Counted from the stretch's first letter, positions 1-6,788 are shown. The stretch is 8,910 bases of DNA from Caulobacterales bacterium 32-69-10 (GCA_002280485.1 NCED01000079.1:1-8910), one strand, 5' to 3'. Program-made: numbers and translations. Notes: generated by a model from the sequence alone, not told the origin.

Positions 1-835
1 AGCGCCAGGCGCCGTGGATGCCCGGGCCCACCTCCACGCCGAGCCTGATGGCCTTGCATTGAGCCAGGGCTTCGAACGACTTGCTGACCGAGGTGGCGAG
101 ATCGACGAGGTCGGCCTGCGTGTCCTTCAGTTCGATGCGGCCCGCCTCGATGTCGGCGAAATCCAGCAGATCGTCGAGCAGGCCCAACAGAGCCTCGCCG
201 GACTGCAGGATGACGTCCACGCGTTCGGCGTCGGCCGGCGAACGGGCTTCCTGCCGGACGACCTGGGCCATGCCCAGCATCGCGTTCAGCGGCGTGCGCA
301 TCTCATGGCTGAGTACGGACAGAAAGGCCGATTTCGCGGCCCGGGCGGTGTTGGCCTGCGCGATCGAGGCTTCAAGCAACTCACGCACCAGCCGCGCTTC
401 ACTGACGTCCTGGGTCGCGCCGCGGAACGCCACGCACTTGCCTCGCCTGAAGGTCGGCTCGCCGACCACCCGAAGCCAGATCTCCGAGGCGTCGGCCAGG
501 TTCAGTCGCCCCTCGAACTCCAGACGCTGCCCGTCGCGGGTCGCCGTCTCCAGGGCCGTCGCGAATTTAGGACGGTCGGTCTCGCACCACAGGGTGACCG
601 CCTCGTCCACCGGCCAGTCCGTCCGCTCCGGCAGCCCCATCAGGGCCCAAAGCTCGGTCGAGAAATGCACCGTGCGGGCGGCCACGTTGTATTCCCACGC
701 CCCGACCTTGGCGATGAGGGCGGCTTCGCGCAGCGCCGCCGCCTGCCGAAGCAGGTCGACTTTTCGAAACTCGGACGGTTTTGCTGTTTCTACGAAGCAA
801 TTGGCCTTGTCGGACTTATCGAGCTTGTCGAACAT
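1..835 (-). CDS. PAS-domain sensor histidine kinase, N-terminal part (runs off left edge)
   Basis: This is the amino-terminal 278 codons of a histidine kinase, read on the minus strand and open at the window edge. It starts at ATG 835-833, and an in-frame TAG lies 15 bases upstream, so the start cannot be further out. Residues about 35-150 look like a PAS-type sensor (KVGAWEYN, then ELWALMGLPE, ending FRGATQDVSEARL). A HisKA dimerisation/phosphoacceptor domain follows, with the H-box SVLSHEMRTPLNAMLG placing the phosphorylated histidine at His177. A second helix (LLGLLDDLLDFADIEAGRIEL) precedes the ATPase domain, which would begin near the edge. No transmembrane helix or signal peptide is visible, so it is probably a cytosolic sensor. 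The missing end may carry HATPase and possibly receiver domains, as in hybrid kinases. The signal and partner regulator are unknown. The ribosome binding site is weak (GCGGAA directly before ATG). Confidence 0.9.
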   Translation of the reverse strand, partial: MFDKLDKSDKANCFVETAKPSEFRKVDLLRQAAALREAALIAKVGAWEYNVAARTVHFSTELWALMGLPERTDWPVDEAVTLWCETDRPKFATALETATRDGQRLEFEGRLNLADASEIWLRVVGEPTFRRGKCVAFRGATQDVSEARLVRELLEASIAQANTARAAKSAFLSVLSHEMRTPLNAMLGMAQVVRQEARSPADAERVDVILQSGEALLGLLDDLLDFADIEAGRIELKDTQADLVDLATSVSKSFEALAQCKAIRLGVEVGPGIHGAWR

Positions 836-868
836 TTCCGCACCGGCGCCCTATGCCAAACAACATAG

Positions 869-894
869 AATAATGAGTTCATTATTTTCATTAT
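869..894 (-). promoter_or_regulatory. AT-rich palindromic operator-like site upstream of the histidine kinase
   Basis: AATAATGA (869-876) and TCATTATT (879-886) form a perfect 8-bp inverted repeat around a 2-base centre. A third half-site, TCATTAT, follows at 888-894. The site lies 34 bases upstream of the kinase start, inside a sharply AT-rich patch in otherwise GC-rich DNA, where its promoter would be. TATTCT, read on the minus strand just downstream of the palindrome, could serve as a -10. That it binds a dimeric repressor or activator is inference, and no regulator can be named. Confidence 0.4.
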
Positions 895-955
895 CCGGAG
901 CGAAACAACGAGGAATAGGGCTCAATTACTGCCATTCAACAGTCAATGACTGCCA

Positions 956-991
956 ACGGCCGTCTGGGCGCCCTCCGCGCCAGACGGCCGT
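956..991 (-). terminator. terminator-like hairpin after the GlxA-type regulator
   Basis: Twelve-base arms ACGGCCGTCTGG (956-967) and CCAGACGGCCGT (980-991) are perfect reverse complements around a 12-base loop. The hairpin lies 80 bases past the regulator's stop codon and before the kinase promoter region, a good place to end the regulator's minus-strand transcript. There is no clear T-run after the stem, so it could be a Rho-assisted or 3'-stabilising structure rather than a textbook intrinsic terminator. Confidence 0.5.
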
Positions 992-1071
992 CGCGCACCA
1001 CGGCCCACAGCCCCGCGCCGGATGTTCCGGCGCAGGGTCGAAAAGCCGCCGTCGAAAGCCCTTCAGGGGTG

Positions 1072-2025
1072 TCAGCCGGTGGAGCGGAACCGCTCCCGGT
1101 ATTCGCTGGGAATGACCTCGAGCCGGCGGTTGAACGCCCGGCGCATCGCCTGGGTGCTCGAAAAGCCGCTGCTCGTGGCGACCCGCTGCAGCGACAGGCC
1201 GGAGCCGTCCAGCAACCGGCGCGCGGCGTCGATGCGCGTGAGTTCGACGAACTCGGCCGGTGTGAGCCCCGTCTCCTGCACGAAGGCCCGCGCAAAGTTG
1301 CGCTCGCTCATCGCCGCCCGTTTGGCGAGGGCGGCCACCGAGAGGTCCTCGCGTTCGTTGTCGCGGATCCAGGCTTGGATCCGGGCGATCGGGGACAGGG
1401 CGCCGACCTGGCTGGCGAGATAGGCGCTGTATTGCGATTGTCCGCCCGGCCGCTTCAGGAACATCACCAGCCGGCGCGCTACGGCCAGGGCCAGGGCCGG
1501 GCCGTGATCCTCCTCGATCAAGGCGAGGGTGAGGTCGAGGGCCGCCGTCGTGCCCGCAGAACTGAACATCGCCCCGTTGCGCACGAAGATCTTGTCCGCC
1601 TCGACCCGCGCCAGGGGATAGGCGTCGGCGAGATCCTCGGCATATTCCCAGTGGGTCGTCACCCGATGGCCGTCGAGCAGGCCGGCCGCCCCGAGAAAGA
1701 AGGCGCCGGTGCAGACCGAGCCGAAGCGGCGGCACGTCGGCGCCTTGCGGCGGATCCACTCGGCGACCCCGGGGCTTGGCGGCGGCAGGCCATAGGTCCC
1801 GGAGACGATCAGGGTGTCGATGGGGCTGTCGAAGGCGTCGATCGCCGCGTCCGGCAGGATCTTCAGGCCGGATGCGCAGGTCACGGGGCCTGCGCGCTCG
1901 GACAGCAACGGCAGCTGGTAGGCCTGTCGACCGAGCTGCCGGTTGGCCTCCAGCAGGACATCTTGCACCCCCGCGAACTCGAGCGCGTGGGCGTTCTCGG
2001 CCGGCAAATATATCGCCACGAGCAT
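1072..2025 (-). CDS. GlxA-family transcriptional regulator (DJ-1/PfpI domain + AraC-type HTH)
   Basis: This 317-residue cytosolic regulator has the usual two-part GlxA architecture. Residues 1 to about 185 form a DJ-1/PfpI (class I glutamine-amidotransferase-like) fold, with the nucleophile-elbow motif FGSVCTGAFFLGAAGLLDG (Cys105) and the VTTHWEYAEDLA segment that follows it in this family. Residues about 215-314 are an AraC/XylS double helix-turn-helix, with the hallmark ending SSGFSSTQAMRRAFNRRLEVIPSEYRERF. In GlxA-type proteins the N-terminal domain is thought to sense a ligand rather than act as an enzyme. The ligand here is unknown and no adjacent catabolic gene hints at it. I chose ATG 2025, which has G-rich GGGGGCG just upstream. 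An in-frame TTG at 2037 would add four residues. It is co-oriented with the downstream kinase, but they are separated by 236 bases and a hairpin, so probably not one operon. Confidence 0.9.
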   Translation of the reverse strand: MLVAIYLPAENAHALEFAGVQDVLLEANRQLGRQAYQLPLLSERAGPVTCASGLKILPDAAIDAFDSPIDTLIVSGTYGLPPPSPGVAEWIRRKAPTCRRFGSVCTGAFFLGAAGLLDGHRVTTHWEYAEDLADAYPLARVEADKIFVRNGAMFSSAGTTAALDLTLALIEEDHGPALALAVARRLVMFLKRPGGQSQYSAYLASQVGALSPIARIQAWIRDNEREDLSVAALAKRAAMSERNFARAFVQETGLTPAEFVELTRIDAARRLLDGSGLSLQRVATSSGFSSTQAMRRAFNRRLEVIPSEYRERFRSTG

Positions 2026-2222
2026 GGTCGCCCCCAAGGCGCGGGATTGGAGCGCATCGCCATCACCGCCGACCCGGCGCCGGGGGCCCTTCGGCCGAAC
2101 CGCAGAACGCCGCGCCTGTGACCCTGACCATAGGCCGTTTTCGGATGGGTTAAAGCAAAGCTAGTGCGCAGCAGGGTTTAGAGGCTCGCGCGTCCCGGGG
2201 ACTCGCAGCGACTGCGCGCCCC

Positions 2223-2312
2223 TGGCGGACGGGGTGGGATTCGAACCCACGGTGAGCTTGCACCCACGGCGGTTTTCAAGACCGCTGCCTTAAACCACTC
2301 GGCCACCCGTCC
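2223..2312 (-). tRNA. tRNA-Ser (anticodon UGA)
   Basis: The minus strand folds as a class II tRNA. The acceptor arms are GGACGGG (5') and CCCGTCC (3'), with G as discriminator and an encoded CCA at 2225-2223. The D-arm TGGCCGAGTGG motif, anticodon stem GCGGT/ACCGC with 7-base loop CTTGAAA, a long variable arm and the T-arm GGTTCGAATCC are all present. The anticodon TGA (2278-2276) reads UCA and related serine codons. The long variable arm is diagnostic of serine/leucine tRNAs. tRNA-Ser genes are frequent integration sites, but I find no duplicated 3' end nearby. Confidence 0.96.
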
Positions 2313-2368
2313 TAGGCGCCGCCGCTCTTAGCAGGGCCGGAGCGTGGGCGCGAGCCGGCTTGAAACGT

Positions 2369-2424
2369 AGGTAACGGGGCTTAACCACGTCCCTTAAGCC
2401 GACCTTCAAGGCCCCCGGTTACCT
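2369..2424 (+). promoter_or_regulatory. nested inverted repeats with repeated TTAA motifs upstream of rlpA
   Basis: Between the tRNA and rlpA, AGGTAACGGGG (2369-2379) pairs with CCCCCGGTTACCT (2412-2424) with one bulged base. Inside it GCTTAA and TTAAGC form a 6-bp stem with a 9-base loop (2379-2399). Three CTTAA motifs occur, at 2380, 2393 and 2423, and the first reads TTAACCAC, close to the TTAACCAT half-site of the alphaproteobacterial cell-cycle regulator CtrA. The block lies about 70-130 bases before the rlpA start, so it may hold its promoter or operator. This is inference; the spacing between motifs is not the classical TTAA-N7-TTAA. Confidence 0.3.
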
Positions 2425-2495
2425 TAACGTCAGAATGCAGTCCCCGAGAAACGTGGGGCTTCCCGCGATCGGCGCAAACAGGCCGACGCAATCTG

Positions 2496-3482
2496 ATGCG
2501 GGGTTATAAGATGGTGATGCGAGTGTCCGCTCACGCGGTTCGCTGCGGCGCAATTGTGCGCGCTTTCTTCACAGTGATGGTGGCCGGCGCCGGCTTGGCC
2601 GCGTGCGCCAGCACGACGCCGGAGATGGCCGCCCGCGGGGTGCGCCCCCATGGATCCGCCCCATCCTATTCCAGAGGCCCGTCGCGCGACCTCGCTCCTC
2701 CGAACGAGAGGGCGGTGGCCGGCGGCAAGTACAAGCTGGGCGCGCCCTACCAGATTCAGGACGTGTGGTACGTCCCGGCCGAGGACCCCGACTACGACGA
2801 GGTTGGTGTCGCCTCCTGGTACGGCGACGCGTTCGACGGCAAGCCCACCGCCAACGGGGAGATCTTCGACAAATACGCCGCCAGCGCCGCCCACGCGACC
2901 CTGCCCATGCCCTCCATCGTCGAGGTGACGAACCTCGACAACGGCCGCAGCATCCGCGTGCGCCTCAATGACCGCGGCCCCTACAAGTCCGGCCGACTGA
3001 TCGACCTGTCCCGCGGCGCGGCCGAAGAGCTGGGCTATATGGACAAGGGCACCGCCAAGGTGCGCGTCCGCTATGTCGGCCCGGCCCGGCTCGACGCCAC
3101 GCTGGAGCCGCTGTACGTCGCCGCGAACACGCGCCGCCTCGACGCCCGCGCCCCGGTTCGTCAGGGCCCCATCACCGCGACCCCGCTTATTCCGCCGCAA
3201 GGCGCCTCGGTCTTCGACCGTCCCGAGCCTGCTCAGACGCAAGAGGCCGGGCAGGGAGGCTACGCCGTTCAGGCCGGGGCCTTTTCCGACCGCGGCCGAG
3301 CCGAGACCGTGGCCCGCAGCCTGGCCTCGGCCGGCGCCGCCGCCATCCGCCCCGTCGAGGTCGCGGGCCGCCAGCTCTACCGCGTCGTCGTCGGCCCGTG
3401 GCGCGACGAAGGCCAGGCCCAGGCCGGTCGCGCCCAGGTCGCCTCCCTCGGCTACGCCGACGCCCGGGTGATCAAGTTCTAG
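2496..3482 (+). CDS. rlpA: septal ring lytic transglycosylase RlpA family lipoprotein (DPBB + SPOR)
   Basis: RlpA is an envelope lipoprotein that cleaves glycan strands lacking stem peptides and helps daughter cells separate. The protein has a positively charged start, a hydrophobic segment (residues 23-34) and a lipobox GLAAC with lipidated Cys37. A proline/serine-rich linker follows. The double-psi beta-barrel spans about 103-195 (GVASWYGDAFDGKPTANGE, then LNDRGPYKSGRLIDLS). The conserved residues Glu122, His133 and Asp159 match the positions reported as important for activity in Pseudomonas RlpA. A second linker leads to a C-terminal SPOR domain (about 255-328, GYAVQAGAFSDRGRAETVA to ARVIKF), which binds denuded septal glycan. 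The start is uncertain: ATG 2496, 2511 or 2517 all keep the signal peptide, and 2511 has GGGG eight bases ahead. In relatives a D,D-carboxypeptidase gene often follows; here tmk comes directly after a 57-base gap. Confidence 0.93.
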   Translation: MRGYKMVMRVSAHAVRCGAIVRAFFTVMVAGAGLAACASTTPEMAARGVRPHGSAPSYSRGPSRDLAPPNERAVAGGKYKLGAPYQIQDVWYVPAEDPDYDEVGVASWYGDAFDGKPTANGEIFDKYAASAAHATLPMPSIVEVTNLDNGRSIRVRLNDRGPYKSGRLIDLSRGAAEELGYMDKGTAKVRVRYVGPARLDATLEPLYVAANTRRLDARAPVRQGPITATPLIPPQGASVFDRPEPAQTQEAGQGGYAVQAGAFSDRGRAETVARSLASAGAAAIRPVEVAGRQLYRVVVGPWRDEGQAQAGRAQVASLGYADARVIKF

Positions 3483-3491
3483 GACCGCTCG

Positions 3492-3510
3492 GGGTCGGTT
3501 GATCCGACCC
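3492..3510 (+). terminator. hairpin between rlpA and tmk
   Basis: GGGTCGG (3492-3498) and CCGACCC (3504-3510) are perfect 7-bp arms with a 5-base loop, starting ten bases after the rlpA stop. No T-run follows, so it may only partly separate rlpA from the tmk operon or protect the rlpA mRNA end. Confidence 0.4.
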
Positions 3511-3539
3511 GCCTTGCGTCGCCGCGCGAACCGGACAAT

Positions 3540-4187
3540 GTGGAGCCCGTGAACCGCGGGCGTTTCATCACCTTCGAAGGCGGGGAGGGGGCGGGCAAGT
3601 CGACCCAGGCCCGCCGCTTGGCCGAACGCGTTCGGCAATTTGGCCGCGAGGTGGTGCAGACGCGCGAGCCCGGCGGCTCGCCCGGCGCCGAGGCCCTGCG
3701 CGGGCTGCTGCTCGAGGGCGCGGCCGACCGCTGGTCGCCCACCGCCGAGACCCTGATGATGTACGCCGCCCGGGCCGACCACCTGGAGCGCACTATCCGC
3801 CCGGCCCTCGCCGCCGGGGCCTGGGTGGTCTGTGACCGCTTCTACGACTCGACCCGAGCCTACCAAGGCGCCGGCGGCGGGGTTTCCGCCGGCCTGATCG
3901 CGCAGCTGGAGCGCTCGGTGGTCGAAGGCGACCGCCCCGACCTGACCCTGATCTTCGACCTGCCGGTCGAGACGGGCCTGGCCCGCGCCGCCGCCCGCGC
4001 CGGCGGCGAGGCGCGCTTCGAGGCCAAGGGCGAGGCCTTCCACCAGCGCCTGCGCGCCGAGTTCCAGACTATCGCCGCACGCGAGCCCGACCGCTGCGTC
4101 CTCATCGACGCCGCCGCTCCCATGGATGTGGTGGAGCGCGCGGTGTGGGCCGCCGTCGCCCCCCGCTTCGATCTGCCCCCGCTCTGA
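3540..4187 (+). CDS. tmk: thymidylate kinase (dTMP kinase)
   Basis: This cytosolic enzyme phosphorylates dTMP to dTDP with ATP, an essential step in dTTP synthesis. The 215-residue length is normal for the family. The P-loop FEGGEGAGKST lies at residues 12-22. The TREPGGSPGAEALR segment (41-54) is the dTMP-contacting strand-helix. The DRFYDSTRAYQG motif (99-110) is the conserved DR(Y/F/H) signature. The LID region (about 148-172) carries arginines and ends in FHQRLRAEF. The start is GTG 3540; a second GTG at 3549 is possible and would only remove three residues. No strong Shine-Dalgarno is visible. The stop codon shares its A with the holB ATG (TGATG), implying coupled translation of two DNA-replication genes. 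Confidence 0.96.
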   Translation: MEPVNRGRFITFEGGEGAGKSTQARRLAERVRQFGREVVQTREPGGSPGAEALRGLLLEGAADRWSPTAETLMMYAARADHLERTIRPALAAGAWVVCDRFYDSTRAYQGAGGGVSAGLIAQLERSVVEGDRPDLTLIFDLPVETGLARAAARAGGEARFEAKGEAFHQRLRAEFQTIAAREPDRCVLIDAAAPMDVVERAVWAAVAPRFDLPPL

Positions 4188-5194
4188 TGGCCGACCCGGT
4201 CCTGCATCCCCGCGACAGCTATCGGCTCGCAGACATCGAGGCGCCGGCCCAGGCCATCGCCCAGGCCGCCGCCCGCGGCCGGCTGCACCATGCCTGGCTG
4301 CTGACGGGGCCGGAGGGGGTGGGCAAGGCCAGCTTCGCCTACCGGGTCGCCCGCTGGCTGCTCGGCGCCGTTCCCGACGCCTCCTACGGGCCGCTGGGGG
4401 CCAGCCCCGACGACAAGGTCTCGCACCTCGTCGCCTCCCAGTCCCACCCGGACCTGATGGTGCTGGAGCGGGAGGAGGGCAAGAAATCGATCCCCGTCGA
4501 CGAGGCGCGGCGACTGCCGGACTTCTTCTCGACCAGCCCGGCGCTGTCGCCCTATCGCGTGGCCATCGTCGACGCCGCCGACGACCTCAACGTCAACGCC
4601 GCCAACGCCGTGCTGAAGACCCTGGAGGAGCCGCCGCCCCGCGGCGTGCTGCTGCTGGTCTCCCACGCGCCCGGGCGGCTCCTCCCTACCATCCGCTCGC
4701 GCTGCCGCCGCCTGGCCTTCAACGGCTGGGACGACGCGCGCCTGACCGCCTTTGTCGAAAACCGCACCGGCCTTTTCGGCGACGACGCGGCGCGGGTCGT
4801 CCATATGGCCAAGGGGGCGCCCGGGCGGGCCCTGCAACTCGCCGCCGGAGACGCCCTGGCCGTCGATGCGGCGGCCCAGCGGCTGCTGGCCAGCCTGCCG
4901 CACGGCGACGAGGGCCAGCTGCTCGCCCTGGCCGACGGGTTCCGGGGCGGGGAGGGGGCCAACCGTTTCTCCCTGCTGTTCGAGCGCCTCGCCGACCGGG
5001 TCCGCCAGGCCGCTGTGCAGGCGGCGCTCGGCGGCGCGGCGGGGGAGGGGGTCGAGGCCTGGGCCACGGCCTGGGAACGGCTGGAGGCCCTGCCTGCCCG
5101 GGTCGAGGCCCTGAACCTCGACCGCGCCGACGCCTTCTACTCCGCCCTCGCCGACCTGCGCACCGCCGCGAGGTCCGCTCCGTTTCCACAGTAA
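4187..5194 (+). CDS. holB: DNA polymerase III subunit delta'
   Basis: Delta' is part of the clamp loader that opens and places the beta clamp during replication. From ATG 4187 the protein has 335 residues, normal for the family. The N-terminal AAA+ domain shows the HAWLLTGPEGVGKAS segment (Walker-A-like, 35-49), VAIVDAADDLNVNAANAVLKTLEEPP (126-150, degenerate Walker B in which the acidic DE pair is replaced by DAAD) and a sensor-1/SRC region LLLVSHAPGRLLPTIRSRC. The SRC motif (171-173) is typical of clamp-loader subunits. The region between Walker A and the HPDL motif has no cysteines, so the zinc module of E. coli delta' is absent. An upstream in-frame GTG at 4145 would extend into tmk, but the TGATG junction favours 4187. 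In relatives metG usually follows; here tatD follows after 20 bases. Confidence 0.94.
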   Translation: MADPVLHPRDSYRLADIEAPAQAIAQAAARGRLHHAWLLTGPEGVGKASFAYRVARWLLGAVPDASYGPLGASPDDKVSHLVASQSHPDLMVLEREEGKKSIPVDEARRLPDFFSTSPALSPYRVAIVDAADDLNVNAANAVLKTLEEPPPRGVLLLVSHAPGRLLPTIRSRCRRLAFNGWDDARLTAFVENRTGLFGDDAARVVHMAKGAPGRALQLAAGDALAVDAAAQRLLASLPHGDEGQLLALADGFRGGEGANRFSLLFERLADRVRQAAVQAALGGAAGEGVEAWATAWERLEALPARVEALNLDRADAFYSALADLRTAARSAPFPQ

Positions 5195-5214
5195 ATGCCG
5201 TATCGTAGAGCCGC

Positions 5215-5940
5215 ATGCTGATCGACAGCCACGTCAACCTGCACGCCCACCAGTTCGACGAGGACCGCGACGCCGTGATCGCCCGCGCCCGCGAGGCGGG
5301 GGTGCGGCTGATGGTCGAGATCAGCGACAAGGTCTCCAGCTTCGAGGCGACCCACGCCCTGGCCATGGCCCATCCGGATATCTGGTGCACGGTCGGCACG
5401 CATCCGCATGAAGCCAAGGAGGACCCGGCGCTTACCGGCGAGGCCCTGGCGGCCCTGGCCGCCCGCGACCGTGTGGTGGGGATCGGCGAATGCGGCCTCG
5501 ACTACTATTATGACCTCAGCCCCCGGGACGTGCAGCGGGCCGTGTTCCAGGCTCATATAGACGCGGCCCGGGCCACGGGCCTGCCGCTGGTGGTCCATAC
5601 GCGCGACGCCGACGAGGACATGATCCGGATGCTGGAAAGCGGTTGCATCGGCGCCTTCTTCTCGGTCTCGGGCATCGCCACCTTCAAGGCCGCCGAAACG
5701 GTGAGGGCGGTGATCGCCGACATGCCGGAAGATCGCATCATCGTCGAAACCGACTGCCCATACCTGGCGCCCGTGCCGATGCGCGGCCGGCGCAACGAGC
5801 CGGCCTATGTGGTTCACGTGCTGGACAAACTGGCGCAGATCCGCGGCTGGGGCCGGGACGAAGCCGAAGCGAAGACCGAGGCGGCGTTCTTCAACCTGTT
5901 CGACCGCATTCCGCGTCCGTCGCCCGAGAGGCCGGCGTGA
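5215..5940 (+). CDS. TatD-family metal-dependent hydrolase, with internal deletion
   Basis: The family comprises TIM-barrel metal-dependent (3'-5' exo)nucleases. Visible signatures are MLIDSHVNLH (metal site start, residues 1-10), VGTHPHEA (60-67), VGIGECGLDYYYD (88-100, metal ligand Glu92), LPLVVHTRDADED (ligand His128) and IIVETDCPYLAPVPMRGRRNEP (ligand Asp180). Two things are odd. The usual HxH is HxN (His6, Asn8). The stretch that normally holds the HCF/HCY(S/T) motif, roughly 20-27 residues, is missing: LESG (140-143) runs straight into CIGAFFSVSGIATFK. The protein is thus 241 residues against about 260, and lacks another metal-ligand histidine. The frame is open throughout, so this is an in-frame deletion, not a frameshift. 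Start ATG 5215 follows a weak GTAGAG. It overlaps the next gene by four bases. Activity may be altered or lost. Confidence 0.9.
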   Translation: MLIDSHVNLHAHQFDEDRDAVIARAREAGVRLMVEISDKVSSFEATHALAMAHPDIWCTVGTHPHEAKEDPALTGEALAALAARDRVVGIGECGLDYYYDLSPRDVQRAVFQAHIDAARATGLPLVVHTRDADEDMIRMLESGCIGAFFSVSGIATFKAAETVRAVIADMPEDRIIVETDCPYLAPVPMRGRRNEPAYVVHVLDKLAQIRGWGRDEAEAKTEAAFFNLFDRIPRPSPERPA

Positions 5941-6761
5941 GCGGCGTCCTCGAGTTCACCATCCTCGGCTGCGGCTCCTCCGGGGGCGTGCCGCGCGCGG
6001 ACGGGAACTGGGGCGATTGCGATCCCGCCGAGCCGAGGAACCTGCGCAGCCGATGCTCGATGCTGGTGCGCCATCGGGGCGCTTCGGCGGACGCTGAGAC
6101 GACGGTCTTGGTCGACACCTCGCCGGACTTGCGCCTGCAGACCGCGGCCGCTGGCGTCCGGCGCGTCGACGCGGTGCTGTACACTCACGACCATGCCGAC
6201 CAGGTGGCCGGGATCGACGACCTCAGAGCCTTCTTCCTGCGCAATCGGACGCGCACGCCTTGCTACATGGACGCCGCGACCCGCCGCACCATGCAGCAGC
6301 GCTTCGGCTACGCCTTCGAGACGCAGGGCGGCTATCCGGCCATCTGCGACGCCATGGACTTGCCGCCCCACGGCCAGGCCTGGAAGATTAACGGCCCGTC
6401 CGGCGCCGTGCCGGTGGTGGGGTTCGACCAGGACCACGGCGAGATCCGCTCGGTCGGGTTCCGGTTCGGAAATGTCGCCTATTCGTCGGATGTAGTGGGG
6501 CTGCCGGAAGCGTCGTTCGCGGCGCTGGAGGATCTGGACGTATGGATTGTCGACGCGCTGCGCGACCGGCCGCATCCGACCCACGCCAATGTCGAGATGG
6601 CGCTGGCCTGGATCGCGCGGGTAAAGCCGCGCCGGGCCATCCTGACCAATCTGCACGTCGACCTGGACTACAACACGCTGAAAGCGCGGCTGCCGCCAGG
6701 CGTCGAACCGGCTTACGATGGGATGCGTTTCGAGACCCATCCCAGAAACGGCCATCGTTGA
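5937..6761 (+). CDS. MBL-fold metallo-hydrolase, PhnP-like
   Basis: This 274-residue cytosolic metallo-beta-lactamase-fold hydrolase belongs to the group containing the phosphodiesterase PhnP. It begins at GTG 5937, overlapping the tatD stop (GTGA), and no upstream start is plausible without running into tatD. The N terminus FTILGCGSSGGVPRADGNWGDCDP is typical of this group. The metal motif reads THDHADQVAGIDDLR (83-97): His84, His86 and Asp88 are in place, but the usual histidine after Asp is Gln89. Further probable ligands are His167 (FDQDHG), Asp185 (AYSSDV) and His240 (LTNLHVDLDY). The HPTHANVEMALAWI segment (213-226) is also characteristic. The two N-terminal cysteines (Cys28, Cys40) may bind a structural metal. 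The substrate is unknown; the gene commonly sits beside tatD in Alphaproteobacteria, suggesting a nucleic-acid or nucleotide phosphodiester role. Confidence 0.9.
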   Translation: MSGVLEFTILGCGSSGGVPRADGNWGDCDPAEPRNLRSRCSMLVRHRGASADAETTVLVDTSPDLRLQTAAAGVRRVDAVLYTHDHADQVAGIDDLRAFFLRNRTRTPCYMDAATRRTMQQRFGYAFETQGGYPAICDAMDLPPHGQAWKINGPSGAVPVVGFDQDHGEIRSVGFRFGNVAYSSDVVGLPEASFAALEDLDVWIVDALRDRPHPTHANVEMALAWIARVKPRRAILTNLHVDLDYNTLKARLPPGVEPAYDGMRFETHPRNGHR

Positions 6762-6788
6762 TTTCCGATAATATATCTTAGGCGCAAA

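Noticed and set aside
81..1115. 344-codon plus-strand ORF across the kinase and following gap
   Set aside because: It is antisense to a frame with a clear H-box and PAS. The Ser/Arg-rich low-complexity product is a reversed-frame artefact.
946..2121. 391-codon plus-strand ORF opposite the GlxA-type regulator
   Set aside because: The minus-strand product has clear DJ-1 and AraC motifs; the plus reading has none.
2192..2202. GTCCC-G-GGGAC inverted repeat downstream of the tRNA
   Set aside because: The one-base centre cannot form an RNA hairpin loop, and short GC palindromes are expected by chance here.
2223..2312. tRNA-Ser as an integration site for a mobile element
   Set aside because: No duplicated tRNA 3' end, integrase or phage gene is visible on either side, and the flanks are ordinary chromosomal genes.
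2430..4043. 537-codon minus-strand ORF across rlpA and tmk
   Set aside because: It is antisense to two well-recognised genes. Its composition (Gly/Ala/Arg/Asp repeats with no motif) is typical of a shadow frame in GC-rich DNA.
4126..5208. 360-codon plus-strand ORF overlapping holB
   Set aside because: It is an Arg/Pro/Gly-rich shadow in another frame of holB with no recognisable motif.
6762..6788. Promoter for the secreted hydrolase in the AT-rich gap (GATAATATATC)
   Set aside because: A -10-like sequence is there, but I find no convincing -35 at proper spacing, so I do not list it as a promoter.
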